Origin: Bacilli bacterium
GTDB taxonomy: Bacteria; Bacillota_I; Bacilli_A; RF39; UBA660
Assembly: GCA_017480975.1 (NCBI GenBank)
Contig: JAFURK010000004.1
Span: forward strand, 1 to 33,325
Direction of reading: 5' to 3'
Length of the DNA stretch: 33,325 bases
Shown: in pieces, positions 1 through 7,057 of the stretch
Position numbering within the stretch: the stretch's first letter is position 1
Layout of the letters: each line of letters begins with the position of its first letter
Notes under the pieces: model-generated
What the model was told of the DNA's origin: nothing
Databases searched by the model: none
What the model saw: the letters and a program-made list of their open reading frames with translations, nothing else
Position numbers and translations under genes: made by a program

Positions 1-141
1 AGCTATATAGTCTCTTGCACGTCGCAGTGTTTATAGGTAAGTTTCAAGACGTTACTCTATCATTCCTTACTCAATCTATTAGTTCTCCTAAGAGTAAATC
101 CTTAGTGCTTAACCTTTTCAGTTAAGAACGTTCCGCGCACC
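1..141 (-). ncRNA. 5' end of a structured RNA, class unknown, cut by the window edge
   Basis: Read on the minus strand, no convincing reading frame is present, but two consecutive hairpins are: CTTAAC/GTTAAG near 109-127 and CTAAG/CTTAG near 90-107. A promoter immediately upstream places the transcript start within a few bases of 141. The RNA begins GGUGCGCGGAAC. The GUGCG start and chained stems resemble domain I of a group II intron, but an intron beginning almost at the transcription start would leave little 5' exon, so this is only one candidate. I could not match it to tmRNA, RNase P RNA, 6S RNA or SRP RNA. The rest lies outside the window. Confidence 0.35.
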
Positions 142-147
142 ATCACT

Positions 148-190
148 AATTTATCACAAAAATAAATGTTTGTCAAACAAATGTTCGACA
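148..190 (-). promoter_or_regulatory. Minus-strand promoter overlapped by a LexA-like operator
   Basis: On the minus strand TTGACA (171-176) and TAAATT (148-153) are separated by 17 bp. The -35 lies inside a dyad at 171-190, half-sites TGTCGAACA and TGTTTGACA. The core CGAACATTTGTTTG (174-187) fits the Bacillus LexA/DinR box CGAACRNRYGTTYG at 13 of 14 positions. This suggests SOS control of the minus-strand transcript. LexA binding is inferred from the match. Confidence 0.55.
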
Positions 191-199
191 AAAAAAGGG

Positions 200-228
200 T
201 TGCAATTTTAATGGTTATTTGTTATGAT
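200..228 (+). promoter_or_regulatory. SigA-type promoter of the surface-protein genes
   Basis: TTGCAA (200-205), a 17-bp spacer and TATGAT (223-228), 25 bp before the start codon at 254. It lies back to back with the LexA-like operator, which could also affect it. Confidence 0.6.
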
Positions 229-253
229 AATGTTAGAATAGAAGCGTGATAAT

Positions 254-949
254 ATGAAAAAAGAAATTAGACTTTTATATGGCGTTTTAGCAGTCTTTGT
301 TTTATCAATTTGTACAATAGGTGCCACTTACGCTTATTGGACAGCTTCTACTAGAAGCGCCGCAAATTCAGTAAAAACAAAGTCTACTATTTATAGTATT
401 AGTATGCAAATTAATCCATTATATAATGACTTTTCTGTTATACCTATGAATGATAATGATGCTCTAAAAGCTCTGAATAATAAATGTAAAGATAAATATA
501 AACGAGGAGCTTGTTCCGCTTATACTATTTATGTATATGATTATAATGAAGACCTTGATTTTATTTCTGGAATTATGGATATTCAAACCAACAACATGCA
601 AAATATTAGTTATATGATGCTTAGGATAAGTGATACTTATGAAGAAGATAAGTGTGTAAAAATAAATAATGTTGAAGAAAAAGAGGAAATATATTGTGTT
701 GCTAAAGAGGCTGCTCCTATGGGCGATGGAGTAGGTTTATCATTAGGAGATTCTTATGATGTTACGGGAATGTCTAGTACTAAATTTATTTTATTAATAT
801 GGCTTAGTAACTTACAACAAAGTCAAAATGATACTGATATTGGCAGTTTTGAAGCAATTATAACAATGCAAGCTGGAAATGGTGGACAAATAAAAGGAAG
901 TATTGCTAGCTCTATTAAAATTGAAAATACGGTAGGTGATGAAGCATAA
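254..949 (+). CDS. SipW/TasA-like secreted surface protein, paralogue 1
   Basis: A 231-residue protein with a short basic N-terminus, one hydrophobic segment (about 9-28) and the sequence GATYAYWTA, the shape of SipW-dependent signal peptides in TasA/camelysin-type proteins. The rest is predicted to be an extracellular beta-rich domain. A Cys pair (C-x-D followed by C-x-x-Y, about residues 77-87) and a C-terminal hydrophobic strand containing IW are shared with the next two genes, so these are diverged paralogues; the Cys pair could form a disulfide. The ribosome site is weak (GAAG). The stop overlaps the next start (TAATG), indicating coupling. No sipW or tapA gene is visible. Matrix or fibre function is inferred from the signal-peptide type. 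Confidence 0.65.
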   Translation: MKKEIRLLYGVLAVFVLSICTIGATYAYWTASTRSAANSVKTKSTIYSISMQINPLYNDFSVIPMNDNDALKALNNKCKDKYKRGACSAYTIYVYDYNEDLDFISGIMDIQTNNMQNISYMMLRISDTYEEDKCVKINNVEEKEEIYCVAKEAAPMGDGVGLSLGDSYDVTGMSSTKFILLIWLSNLQQSQNDTDIGSFEAIITMQAGNGGQIKGSIASSIKIENTVGDEA

Positions 950-1674
950 TGAATATTTATGAAAATAATAAACCTAAAAAACAACTTACTAAAGTACAAT
1001 TAACAATAACCCTAATTTTAATTCTTTTTTTTAGTATTACAGGGGCTACATATGCTTATCTTGCTATTAGTGCTATTAATAACAATACTATTACTGGTAT
1101 AGCCGCAACTGTCAATTTAACATTAGATGTTACTAAAATTTTTCCAACGGCTGCTAGTACTAATACCGGTGTAATGGTACCACAGTTATCAACATCAGAA
1201 AGTAATACATCGGCTTTGTCCACCGCATTAAAAAATGGTTGTATTGATGCCAATAATAATGTTGTGTGCCAAGTATATAAAATTGATATTGAAAACGATG
1301 GAGGAACGGCTACTCAAGTTGTAGATGGATGGGTTTCTTTTTATAGTGATAGCGCAATGACAACTGATGTAAGTACTGTTATGCCAAATTTAAGGTGGAA
1401 ATTAATTGATTCTATAGATACCATCACTCCAGCCAACTCCGTTTTGGGAACAAATACTGATCTAGCAGCCAATGCCAATGAAAATGTATTTGCTAATGAT
1501 ATAACAATGGTTACAGATTCATCTTTTACATATTATATGATTATTTGGATTAACGAAACCAATGCAGACCAATCCGACAAGTCAACTTCTTCTAGTAATC
1601 CAAAAAGATTTTATGGGAAAATAGAATTTAACTCATCGAATGGTACCGGAGTTACTTCAACTTTTACCGCTTAA
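949..1674 (+). CDS. SipW/TasA-like secreted surface protein, paralogue 2
   Basis: A 241-residue protein with hydrophobic segment 18-38 ending GATYAYLA, followed by a Thr/Ser/Asn-rich body. It shares with the next gene the order CIDANNNVVCQVY, then TYYMIIWI, then a C-terminal NGTGVTSTFTA, the counterpart of TYYIVVWI and NGTGVTSTITA. The start overlaps the previous stop by one base, and AGGTGAT lies 12 bases upstream, so the two are probably translated from one message. Secreted or cell-surface location is likely; the exact role is unknown. No membrane anchor or sortase motif is visible at the C-terminus. Confidence 0.65.
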   Translation: MNIYENNKPKKQLTKVQLTITLILILFFSITGATYAYLAISAINNNTITGIAATVNLTLDVTKIFPTAASTNTGVMVPQLSTSESNTSALSTALKNGCIDANNNVVCQVYKIDIENDGGTATQVVDGWVSFYSDSAMTTDVSTVMPNLRWKLIDSIDTITPANSVLGTNTDLAANANENVFANDITMVTDSSFTYYMIIWINETNADQSDKSTSSSNPKRFYGKIEFNSSNGTGVTSTFTA

Positions 1675-1689
1675 ATTTTTGTAATAGGG

Positions 1690-1719
1690 TTGCTTTTTAT
1701 TTTATAATTATGATATAAT
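1690..1719 (+). promoter_or_regulatory. Extended -10 promoter of paralogue 3
   Basis: TTGCTT (1690-1695), 18 bp, TATAAT (1714-1719) preceded by TGA, an extended -10. GGAGG follows at 1733-1737. The third paralogue can therefore be transcribed independently. Confidence 0.65.
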
Positions 1720-1749
1720 CATGTTATAGTATGGAGGATTAGATATAAG

Positions 1750-2463
1750 ATGAATAATGAATTTGTAAAAAAAGATAATGATTCAAAAAAAATATTTACA
1801 CTAATGATACTTATATTTACACTAATGATTTGTACAACAAGTGCTACTTACGCATATTTTGCATTAACAGCTACCAATAATGTTGCTACAGGTACGGCAG
1901 CGACTGCTAGTTTGACCTTAACTGTAACTGAAGCAGCATTAGGTGGAACTGCTAGTGGAGGTACTCAAACAGGAAAAATGGTTCCTCAAAATATCGAAGC
2001 TTTAGGGACTGCAATGGGAACTAATTATAAATGTGTAGATGGAAATGGAAATATTGTTTGTAAAGCTTACACTGTTACAGTTACAAATGGTAGTTCGGCA
2101 GCGGTTAGAGTAATTGGAACTATTCAATTTTCTGGTAATGATGGAACTCCAGGAATGCCTAATTTAAGTTTTAGAAGAACAACTAGTGTTACAGCACTAG
2201 GAAATTATACAACTTCTTCGGTTGGTAAATCTACTGAACTTTGGGATGTTGTTACCACTGGTTCTACTTGTACAGTAGGAACTGCTGCAGCTCCTGGAAC
2301 ATGTACTGTTGTTAACTTAGTAGCTGGTGCTTCTACAACTTATTATATCGTTGTTTGGATTGAGGAAACAGGTACTACTCAAACTGATTCGGGAACGTGG
2401 AGAGGAACTATTACTTTTCAAGGTGAAAATGGTACAGGTGTTACATCAACTATAACTGCTTAA
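1750..2463 (+). CDS. SipW/TasA-like secreted surface protein, paralogue 3
   Basis: A 237-residue protein with charged N-terminus MNNEFVKKDNDSKK, a hydrophobic segment (about 15-36) ending SATYAYFA, and a Gly/Thr/Ala-rich low-charge body typical of secreted beta proteins. It is closest to the preceding paralogue: the Cys pair (KCVDGNGNIVCKAY), the TYYIVVWIEET strand and the C-terminal NGTGVTSTITA align directly. Two additional Cys (STCTVG and GTCTVV) occur in the C-terminal half. It has its own strong promoter and a terminator right after the stop, so it may be the most abundantly expressed of the three. GGAGG lies 12 bases before the start, a rather long spacing. Confidence 0.65.
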   Translation: MNNEFVKKDNDSKKIFTLMILIFTLMICTTSATYAYFALTATNNVATGTAATASLTLTVTEAALGGTASGGTQTGKMVPQNIEALGTAMGTNYKCVDGNGNIVCKAYTVTVTNGSSAAVRVIGTIQFSGNDGTPGMPNLSFRRTTSVTALGNYTTSSVGKSTELWDVVTTGSTCTVGTAAAPGTCTVVNLVAGASTTYYIVVWIEETGTTQTDSGTWRGTITFQGENGTGVTSTITA

Positions 2464-2487
2464 GACTTTATTAAGTCTTTTTCTTTT
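2462..2487 (+). terminator. Rho-independent terminator after paralogue 3
   Basis: Stem AAGACTT/AAGTCTT with a 4-base loop, then TTTCTTTT, starting at the stop codon. Confidence 0.75.
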
Positions 2488-2532
2488 GTATAAAATACTT
2501 AAAAATAATTATACTAAATATAGGTGATTCTT

Positions 2533-3474
2533 ATGAAGAATAAAGATAATTATACTAATTTAGTAATTAAAGATTCTTATAAAGAACTATTTTATAAAAT
2601 TGTTACTTCAGTTTTTATTAGGGGATTATTATTAATAATCCCAGTTTTTTGGAGTAATACTATTAATAGATTAAGTGATGGAGACTATAGCAAAACCTAT
2701 TCACTAATAATAATAATTATTATATTAAGTTGCTTTTATTATATATGGCAATATCTAAATCAAGTTAGTTGGTTTCAATTTTATAATAAACTCTATTTAG
2801 GATATACAGCCTTAATGACTAAAAGTAACAGTAGCAATATAAAAAAAGTCACCTTGGGAGAATATACTAATGTAATTAATACTGATATAGACATCTTATG
2901 TAATTTTTTAGGAAATGGAGTAGCTAGAGTTATTCAAATTATGGAAATATTATTCATATATTTCTATTTTCTGACTCAAAGTATCTATATATTTATTGTT
3001 ACCATCGTTATATCAGCTATTATGGTTGTGTTATTAATAATATCTAGTAGTCAAGTTAAAGAAGAAAATATAAAACGAAAATCATCTTTTGATCGAAAAA
3101 CCGTCGTAGCGCATCAAATGTACAATAAACTAAAAGACGGTGACTATGATGATAGTGTATTTAAGAAATTACATCAAAGTAATTTAGAATATCTAAAAGC
3201 TAATAAAAGATTTAATTTGCTAGCCCAAGCAGTAATTTACTTAATATTAGGAATAATTGAACTTACCAAATATGGTATCATAATTTATAGTGTCTATCTT
3301 ATTAGTATTGGCAATATGGAGGTAGGTACTATTATCTTAGTTTACACTTATTATGATAAGATTATAACTAATTTTGAAGTACTAGGCACCATCAGTGCCG
3401 AATATCAAAGTTTCTTAGTATCTCTAAAAAGATTAAATAAACTAGGATATAATCAATTAGAAGTAGAAAGTTAA
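2533..3474 (+). CDS. ABC-exporter transmembrane domain protein without an ATPase domain
   Basis: A 313-residue membrane protein. Start 2533 is preferred over the upstream GTG because AGGTGA (2522-2527) is then 5 bases away. Helices are seen at about 20-40, 55-72, 130-150, 153-172, 230-250 and 258-275, the six-helix pattern of a type-I ABC exporter. A region reading LNTxIDxL/LGNGVARVIQ and the ending ISAEYQSFLVSLKRLNKL match where exporters link their membrane domain to the ATPase. The chain stops there: no Walker A, signature or Walker B sequence follows, and the next gene is on the other strand. It could pair with an ATPase encoded elsewhere, be a truncated exporter, or have another function. 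Confidence 0.6.
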   Translation: MKNKDNYTNLVIKDSYKELFYKIVTSVFIRGLLLIIPVFWSNTINRLSDGDYSKTYSLIIIIIILSCFYYIWQYLNQVSWFQFYNKLYLGYTALMTKSNSSNIKKVTLGEYTNVINTDIDILCNFLGNGVARVIQIMEILFIYFYFLTQSIYIFIVTIVISAIMVVLLIISSSQVKEENIKRKSSFDRKTVVAHQMYNKLKDGDYDDSVFKKLHQSNLEYLKANKRFNLLAQAVIYLILGIIELTKYGIIIYSVYLISIGNMEVGTIILVYTYYDKIITNFEVLGTISAEYQSFLVSLKRLNKLGYNQLEVES

Positions 3475-3480
3475 ATTAAA

Positions 3481-3535
3481 AATACTTATCAAAAAGACAT
3501 CTTCATGAGTAAGATGCCTTTTAAGTATTCTTTTC
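3481..3535. terminator. Nested hairpin, probably a two-way terminator
   Basis: An outer stem AATACTTA/TAAGTATT (3481-3488/3522-3529) encloses an inner 12-bp stem (3492-3503/3511-3522) with one mismatch. It lies between converging genes with T-rich flanks on both strands. The outer arm contains a copy of the dispersed AAGYATT motif. Confidence 0.65.
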
Positions 3536-3540
3536 TAATT

Positions 3541-4284
3541 TTATGATCTAGCTGCCCCATCAACTTGAAGTATTTCTCCAGTAACATAGCTAGCCATATC
3601 ACTCGCTAAAAATAAGAATGCATTAGCGATATCTCTAGGTTTACCAATTCTACCTAGTGGAATTGTTTTAATCAAAGGTTCAATCATTTCTTTAGGAAGG
3701 GCTGCCACCATATCAGTTTCAGTGATTCCAGGTGCTACGGCATTAACTCTAATATTTTTAGGAGCTAATTCTCTTGCTAATGATTTTGTAATTCCGTTAA
3801 CAGCAAATTTGCTAGTTGGATACATACAACCGCTTGGTTGCCCATAAATACTTACCATTGAACTAGTATTAATTATTACGCCCTCTTTTTGTTCTTCCAT
3901 ATAAGGAACAATCATTTTTGAACAAACAAACACAGACTTAATATTCAAATCAGTAATTTTATTATATTCTTCCTCGGTATAATTCATTAATGGAGTAGAA
4001 GAAGAAATACCTGCATTATTAATTAAAATATCTATTTTCCCATATTTTTCTTTAACCATTTCAAAAGCATTTTTTACCTCTTGTTCACTAGTCAAATTAG
4101 GGAATAATCCCATTACCTCGTAGTTTGGATTTTCTTCTTTTAAAGTTTTTATAGCCTTATCAACAGTTTCTTCACGTGAACCAAATAATACTACTTTGGC
4201 TTTATTTTCTAAAAAAGTATGAACTGTTTCATAGCCAATACCTCTCGTGCCACCAGTTATAATAGCAACTTTATTTTCTAACAT
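3541..4284 (-). CDS. Short-chain dehydrogenase/reductase, FabG-like
   Basis: A 247-residue classical SDR. It has the cofactor motif TGGTRGIG (10-17), NNAG (89-92), catalytic Ser142, Tyr155 and Lys159 in YPTSK, the VAPGITETDM loop, and the C-terminal VDGA typical of FabG-type enzymes. The start at 4284 is chosen because GGTGAT sits 6 bases upstream; a 14-residue extension would lack a ribosome site. It probably reduces a 3-oxoacyl thioester or a small carbonyl substrate with NADPH or NADH. FabG would serve fatty acid synthesis, but no other fab gene is nearby, so the substrate is uncertain. It is divergent from the ADP-ribosyltransferase gene. Confidence 0.8.
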   Translation of the reverse strand: MLENKVAIITGGTRGIGYETVHTFLENKAKVVLFGSREETVDKAIKTLKEENPNYEVMGLFPNLTSEQEVKNAFEMVKEKYGKIDILINNAGISSSTPLMNYTEEEYNKITDLNIKSVFVCSKMIVPYMEEQKEGVIINTSSMVSIYGQPSGCMYPTSKFAVNGITKSLARELAPKNIRVNAVAPGITETDMVAALPKEMIEPLIKTIPLGRIGKPRDIANAFLFLASDMASYVTGEILQVDGAARS

Positions 4285-4308
4285 TATATCACCATTCTTT
4301 CCGATATA

Positions 4309-4317
4309 ATTATAACA
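4309..4317 (-). promoter_or_regulatory. Extended -10 of the SDR gene
   Basis: On the minus strand TGTTATAAT gives TATAAT at 4309-4314 with an upstream TGn; no good -35. It lies 25 bp before the start codon. Confidence 0.45.
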
Positions 4318-4388
4318 CATATTCAAAAATGTGGCTATATTTATTAACAGTTTTAATAATTGAGCATAAAAATTCGCTAATAGTAGTG

Positions 4389-4394
4389 TATAAT
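4389..4394 (+). promoter_or_regulatory. Likely -10 of the ADP-ribosyltransferase gene
   Basis: TATAAT lies 21 bp before the start, with AGGAGG (4403-4408) between. No clear -35 is present at the proper spacing. Confidence 0.4.
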
Positions 4395-4415
4395 AAAATA
4401 AAAGGAGGTAGTATT

Positions 4416-5204
4416 ATGACCAAATCGATAGATAGGACAACTTCTCTAGTATTACGTTTAATTGGTGAAGAAGATATAAATTATTTAAATGAATATGCTA
4501 GTGAAGTTCTAAATCGACAATTTATTGAATTTAAAAATCACAATCAAATCATGGAGTTTTTTAAAAAAAATTTAGAATACTTATATAGTAATTGTACCTT
4601 AGAAGATATTGAGATACTTAGGTATTATACTGGGATTGCTTATCGAGAAATAAATGCTATTTTAAGGAATAATTGGAGTTATGAAACTAATGGTCCCTTA
4701 ACGGAAGAAAAGAGAAGTTATTATAATGAATTATCTAACAAAGTAAAAAATGCAATTGATAAAAATTATCAATTGCCATCTAATATAGTAACATATCGTG
4801 GCGTCAGCCTAGATAGTTTCAAAAAGTTTGGTATTAATTCCTTACAAGATATACCATCTTTAAAAAATCAATTTATTTATGATACCGGTTTTACTAGTAC
4901 ATCACTAATTAGAGATAAAAGTTTTTTTAATCGGAACTTAGAATGGCATAATAATTGTAATATCGAAATTCAATACTTGATTCCCGAAGAGACTGAAGAA
5001 GCAGTTCCTTTACTAAATGAAGATATGAGTTATTCAACTATCCAAGCCGAATATTTAATTAACAAAGGAAGTCTTTCGAAAGTAATTGATGTAACTTTAG
5101 ATGAAAAACAAAATATAGCCTACATAAAAATGGTTTATATTCCTCAAAAAATTTGGGACAAAACTAGAAATAGGGATATAAAACAAACTACATCAAGAAG
5201 ATGA
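4416..5204 (+). CDS. ADP-ribosyltransferase, ExoS/C3/VIP2-like (R-STS-QxE class)
   Basis: A 262-residue protein. The start at 4416 has AGGAGG 7 bases upstream. The C-terminal half carries the full bacterial mono-ADP-ribosyltransferase signature: Arg128 in TYRGVS, the FTSTS motif (159-163), and Gln210-Ala-Glu212 in IQAEYLINKG, i.e. the QxE variant of the catalytic ExE turn that in C3-like toxins favours Asn or Gln targets. The N-terminal ~115 residues are helical with the AYREIN...LR pattern typical of these domains. It should transfer ADP-ribose from NAD+ to a protein. No signal peptide or transmembrane helix is visible, so it either acts in the producer cell or leaves by an unseen route. No hydrolase or immunity-like gene is adjacent. 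Target and role are unknown. Confidence 0.8.
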   Translation: MTKSIDRTTSLVLRLIGEEDINYLNEYASEVLNRQFIEFKNHNQIMEFFKKNLEYLYSNCTLEDIEILRYYTGIAYREINAILRNNWSYETNGPLTEEKRSYYNELSNKVKNAIDKNYQLPSNIVTYRGVSLDSFKKFGINSLQDIPSLKNQFIYDTGFTSTSLIRDKSFFNRNLEWHNNCNIEIQYLIPEETEEAVPLLNEDMSYSTIQAEYLINKGSLSKVIDVTLDEKQNIAYIKMVYIPQKIWDKTRNRDIKQTTSRR

Positions 5205-5238
5205 TTAAAATGCTTCATTAAGTAAATTTTCGGAGGTA

Positions 5239-5267
5239 TTGTAATTTATTAATTAATTTGGTATAAT
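5239..5267 (+). promoter_or_regulatory. Promoter of the RNase J-like gene
   Basis: TTGTAA (5239-5244), 17 bp, TATAAT (5262-5267), followed by AAAGGAG (5296-5302) just before the start at 5307. Confidence 0.65.
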
Positions 5268-5306
5268 GTTTAAAGTCTTTTATACTTTATTGAAGAAAGG
5301 AGAAAA

Positions 5307-6953
5307 ATGAGTAAAATAAAAATATTTAGTTTAGGTGGTCTTAACGAAAATGGTAAAAATATGTATGTTATTGAAGTTGATAAAGATATTATCGTTATTG
5401 ATGCTGGCCTAAAATATGCTGATGAACACATGTTAGGTATTGATTATATTATTCCTAACTTCGAATATTTAAAAGAAAATAAAAAAAGAATAAAGGGTAT
5501 TTTTCTAACTCATGGTCATTATGAAAATAATGGAGCAGTAGCGGACTTATTAAAAGATTTAACGGGTGTTTCTGTTTATGGCTCTAAATTCACAATTGAT
5601 TTATTAAAGAAAGAATTAGAGGCTGAGAAAATACCTACCAAATCCTTAATTGAAATACCTGCTTATAAAACCTTATCATTGGGTAGAATTAAAGTTTTTC
5701 CAGTTGGATTATCTCATTCTATCCCAGATAATTTAGGATATGCCATTTATACAAAAGATGGTGTTATCTTCTACGCATCAGACTTTGTCTTTGATGCGAT
5801 GATGAGAGGACACTATCAAACTGATATTGGCAAACTTGCTTATATTGGCAAACAAGGAGTTTTATGTTTATTAACCGAATCTATTTATGCTGATAAACCT
5901 GGACATACCGCTCCAAATCATCGTATTTCTAATTTAATTAGAGAAACATTAGGTAAAGCTAATGGTAGAATTATCTTTAATGTTTTGAATTCCCATTTAT
6001 ATAGAATACAAGAGTTATTTAATGAAGTATCAAAGACCGATCGAAAAATCGTAATTATGGGAAAAAGACTTCAAAGCATTGTTGAATACGCTACTCAGAA
6101 CAAATACCTATTTATTGATAAAAATTGTATTGGTGATTTAAGTAATATAAATGATGAAAATGTTGTTATTCTAAATTCTAACGAAAGAGAAAGACCATAT
6201 TCTACCATTAATAAAATTGTTAATGGTTATGATAAATTTGTCAAATTACTTCCAACTGACACTGTCTTTTTAGCAACACCTGTTTATGAAGGCAGAGAAA
6301 AAACCTTCTATAAATTATTAGATGATATTTCTAAATTAGATGTCAATGTTGTAACATTATCTAAAAATCATTTATCACACCATGCCTCTAGTGAAGACCT
6401 AATGATGATGATTGATTTAATGAAACCTAAATATTATTTTCCAATTAAAGGAGAATATCGTTTTCAAGTCGCTAATGCTAATTTAGCTGAAAAAGTTGGA
6501 ATTAAACCTGAAAATATCATCTTAAAAGAAAATGGATATGTCGCTAGTTTTGTTAATGGTAAACTAGTTCAAAATGAATTCTTAAAAATGCCATGTGGTG
6601 ATATCTCAATTGATGGAGATTCTAGTGATGATATTGGTGAAGTTGTTTTAAGAGATCGAGAAATGCTGTCAGAAAATGGTATTATTATTATTTCAGCAAC
6701 CCTAAGTAAAAAAGAAAAGAAATTATTAGCAGGTCCTGAAATATTAACAAGGGGATTTGTTTATGTCAAAGATAGTACTGAATTAATTGATTCCTTAAAA
6801 GAAAAATGTGAAGCTATCATCAAAGAAAATGTTCATGAAAATTATGTTGATTATAGCAAAATTAAAAATTCTATTCGTGAAGTACTTAGCAAATATTTAA
6901 GTAGTCAAACCGGTAATAAACCAATGATTATAAGTGTATTACAAGAAATCTAA
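5307..6953 (+). CDS. rnjB: RNase J-family protein with degenerate active site (J2-like)
   Basis: A 548-residue beta-lactamase/beta-CASP protein with the length and order of RNase J. Seen in order: GGLNENGKNM near the start, the metal motif region LTHGHYEN (67-74), SHSIPD (136-141), YASDF (156-160), PIKGEYR (379-385) and the C-terminal GPEILTRGFVYV. Active RNase J enzymes have HxHxDH, HTGDF and PVHGEYR; here the Asp and His of HxHxDH are Glu73 and Asn74, and the His of PVHGEY is Lys381. Metal binding is therefore probably lost or weakened. Known RNase J2 proteins also have eroded catalytic sites and act as partners of J1 in mRNA decay, which is the inferred role. No second RNase J gene is in the window. 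Confidence 0.85.
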   Translation: MSKIKIFSLGGLNENGKNMYVIEVDKDIIVIDAGLKYADEHMLGIDYIIPNFEYLKENKKRIKGIFLTHGHYENNGAVADLLKDLTGVSVYGSKFTIDLLKKELEAEKIPTKSLIEIPAYKTLSLGRIKVFPVGLSHSIPDNLGYAIYTKDGVIFYASDFVFDAMMRGHYQTDIGKLAYIGKQGVLCLLTESIYADKPGHTAPNHRISNLIRETLGKANGRIIFNVLNSHLYRIQELFNEVSKTDRKIVIMGKRLQSIVEYATQNKYLFIDKNCIGDLSNINDENVVILNSNERERPYSTINKIVNGYDKFVKLLPTDTVFLATPVYEGREKTFYKLLDDISKLDVNVVTLSKNHLSHHASSEDLMMMIDLMKPKYYFPIKGEYRFQVANANLAEKVGIKPENIILKENGYVASFVNGKLVQNEFLKMPCGDISIDGDSSDDIGEVVLRDREMLSENGIIIISATLSKKEKKLLAGPEILTRGFVYVKDSTELIDSLKEKCEAIIKENVHENYVDYSKIKNSIREVLSKYLSSQTGNKPMIISVLQEI

Positions 6954-6960
6954 AAATTAT

Positions 6961-7004
6961 AAAAATTGTTTATTGATAAAATGTCAACAAACAATTTTTT
7001 TCTT
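6961..7004 (+). terminator. Strong rho-independent terminator
   Basis: A 16-bp stem (6961-6976/6984-6999) with one mismatch and a 7-base loop, followed by a T-rich tail, just after the RNase J-like gene. Confidence 0.85.
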
Positions 7005-7022
7005 TTCTAGTTTCTGAGCATG

Positions 7023-7031
7023 TGTTATAAT
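7023..7031 (+). promoter_or_regulatory. Extended -10 of the acetyltransferase-deaminase gene
   Basis: TGTTATAAT, with TATAAT at 7026-7031 and TGn before it, followed by AGGAGG at 7044-7049. No good -35. Confidence 0.5.
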
Positions 7032-7057
7032 TATTATAATAAGAGGAGGAATTAAAA

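Noticed and set aside
1..145. A + strand tRNA ending GCGCACCA near 143
   Set aside because: No matching 5' acceptor strand or T arm is found at the required distance.
1..150. 3' end of 23S rRNA on the minus strand
   Set aside because: ACTAATAGATTGAG resembles the 23S end, but the surrounding helices and the expected GGACTT/CTTAACC closing stem are missing, and a promoter sits where the rRNA would continue.
1056..1253. Minus-strand frame opposite surface-protein paralogue 2
   Set aside because: Hydrophobic translation arises from the complement of Thr/Asn codons; no ribosome site or promoter.
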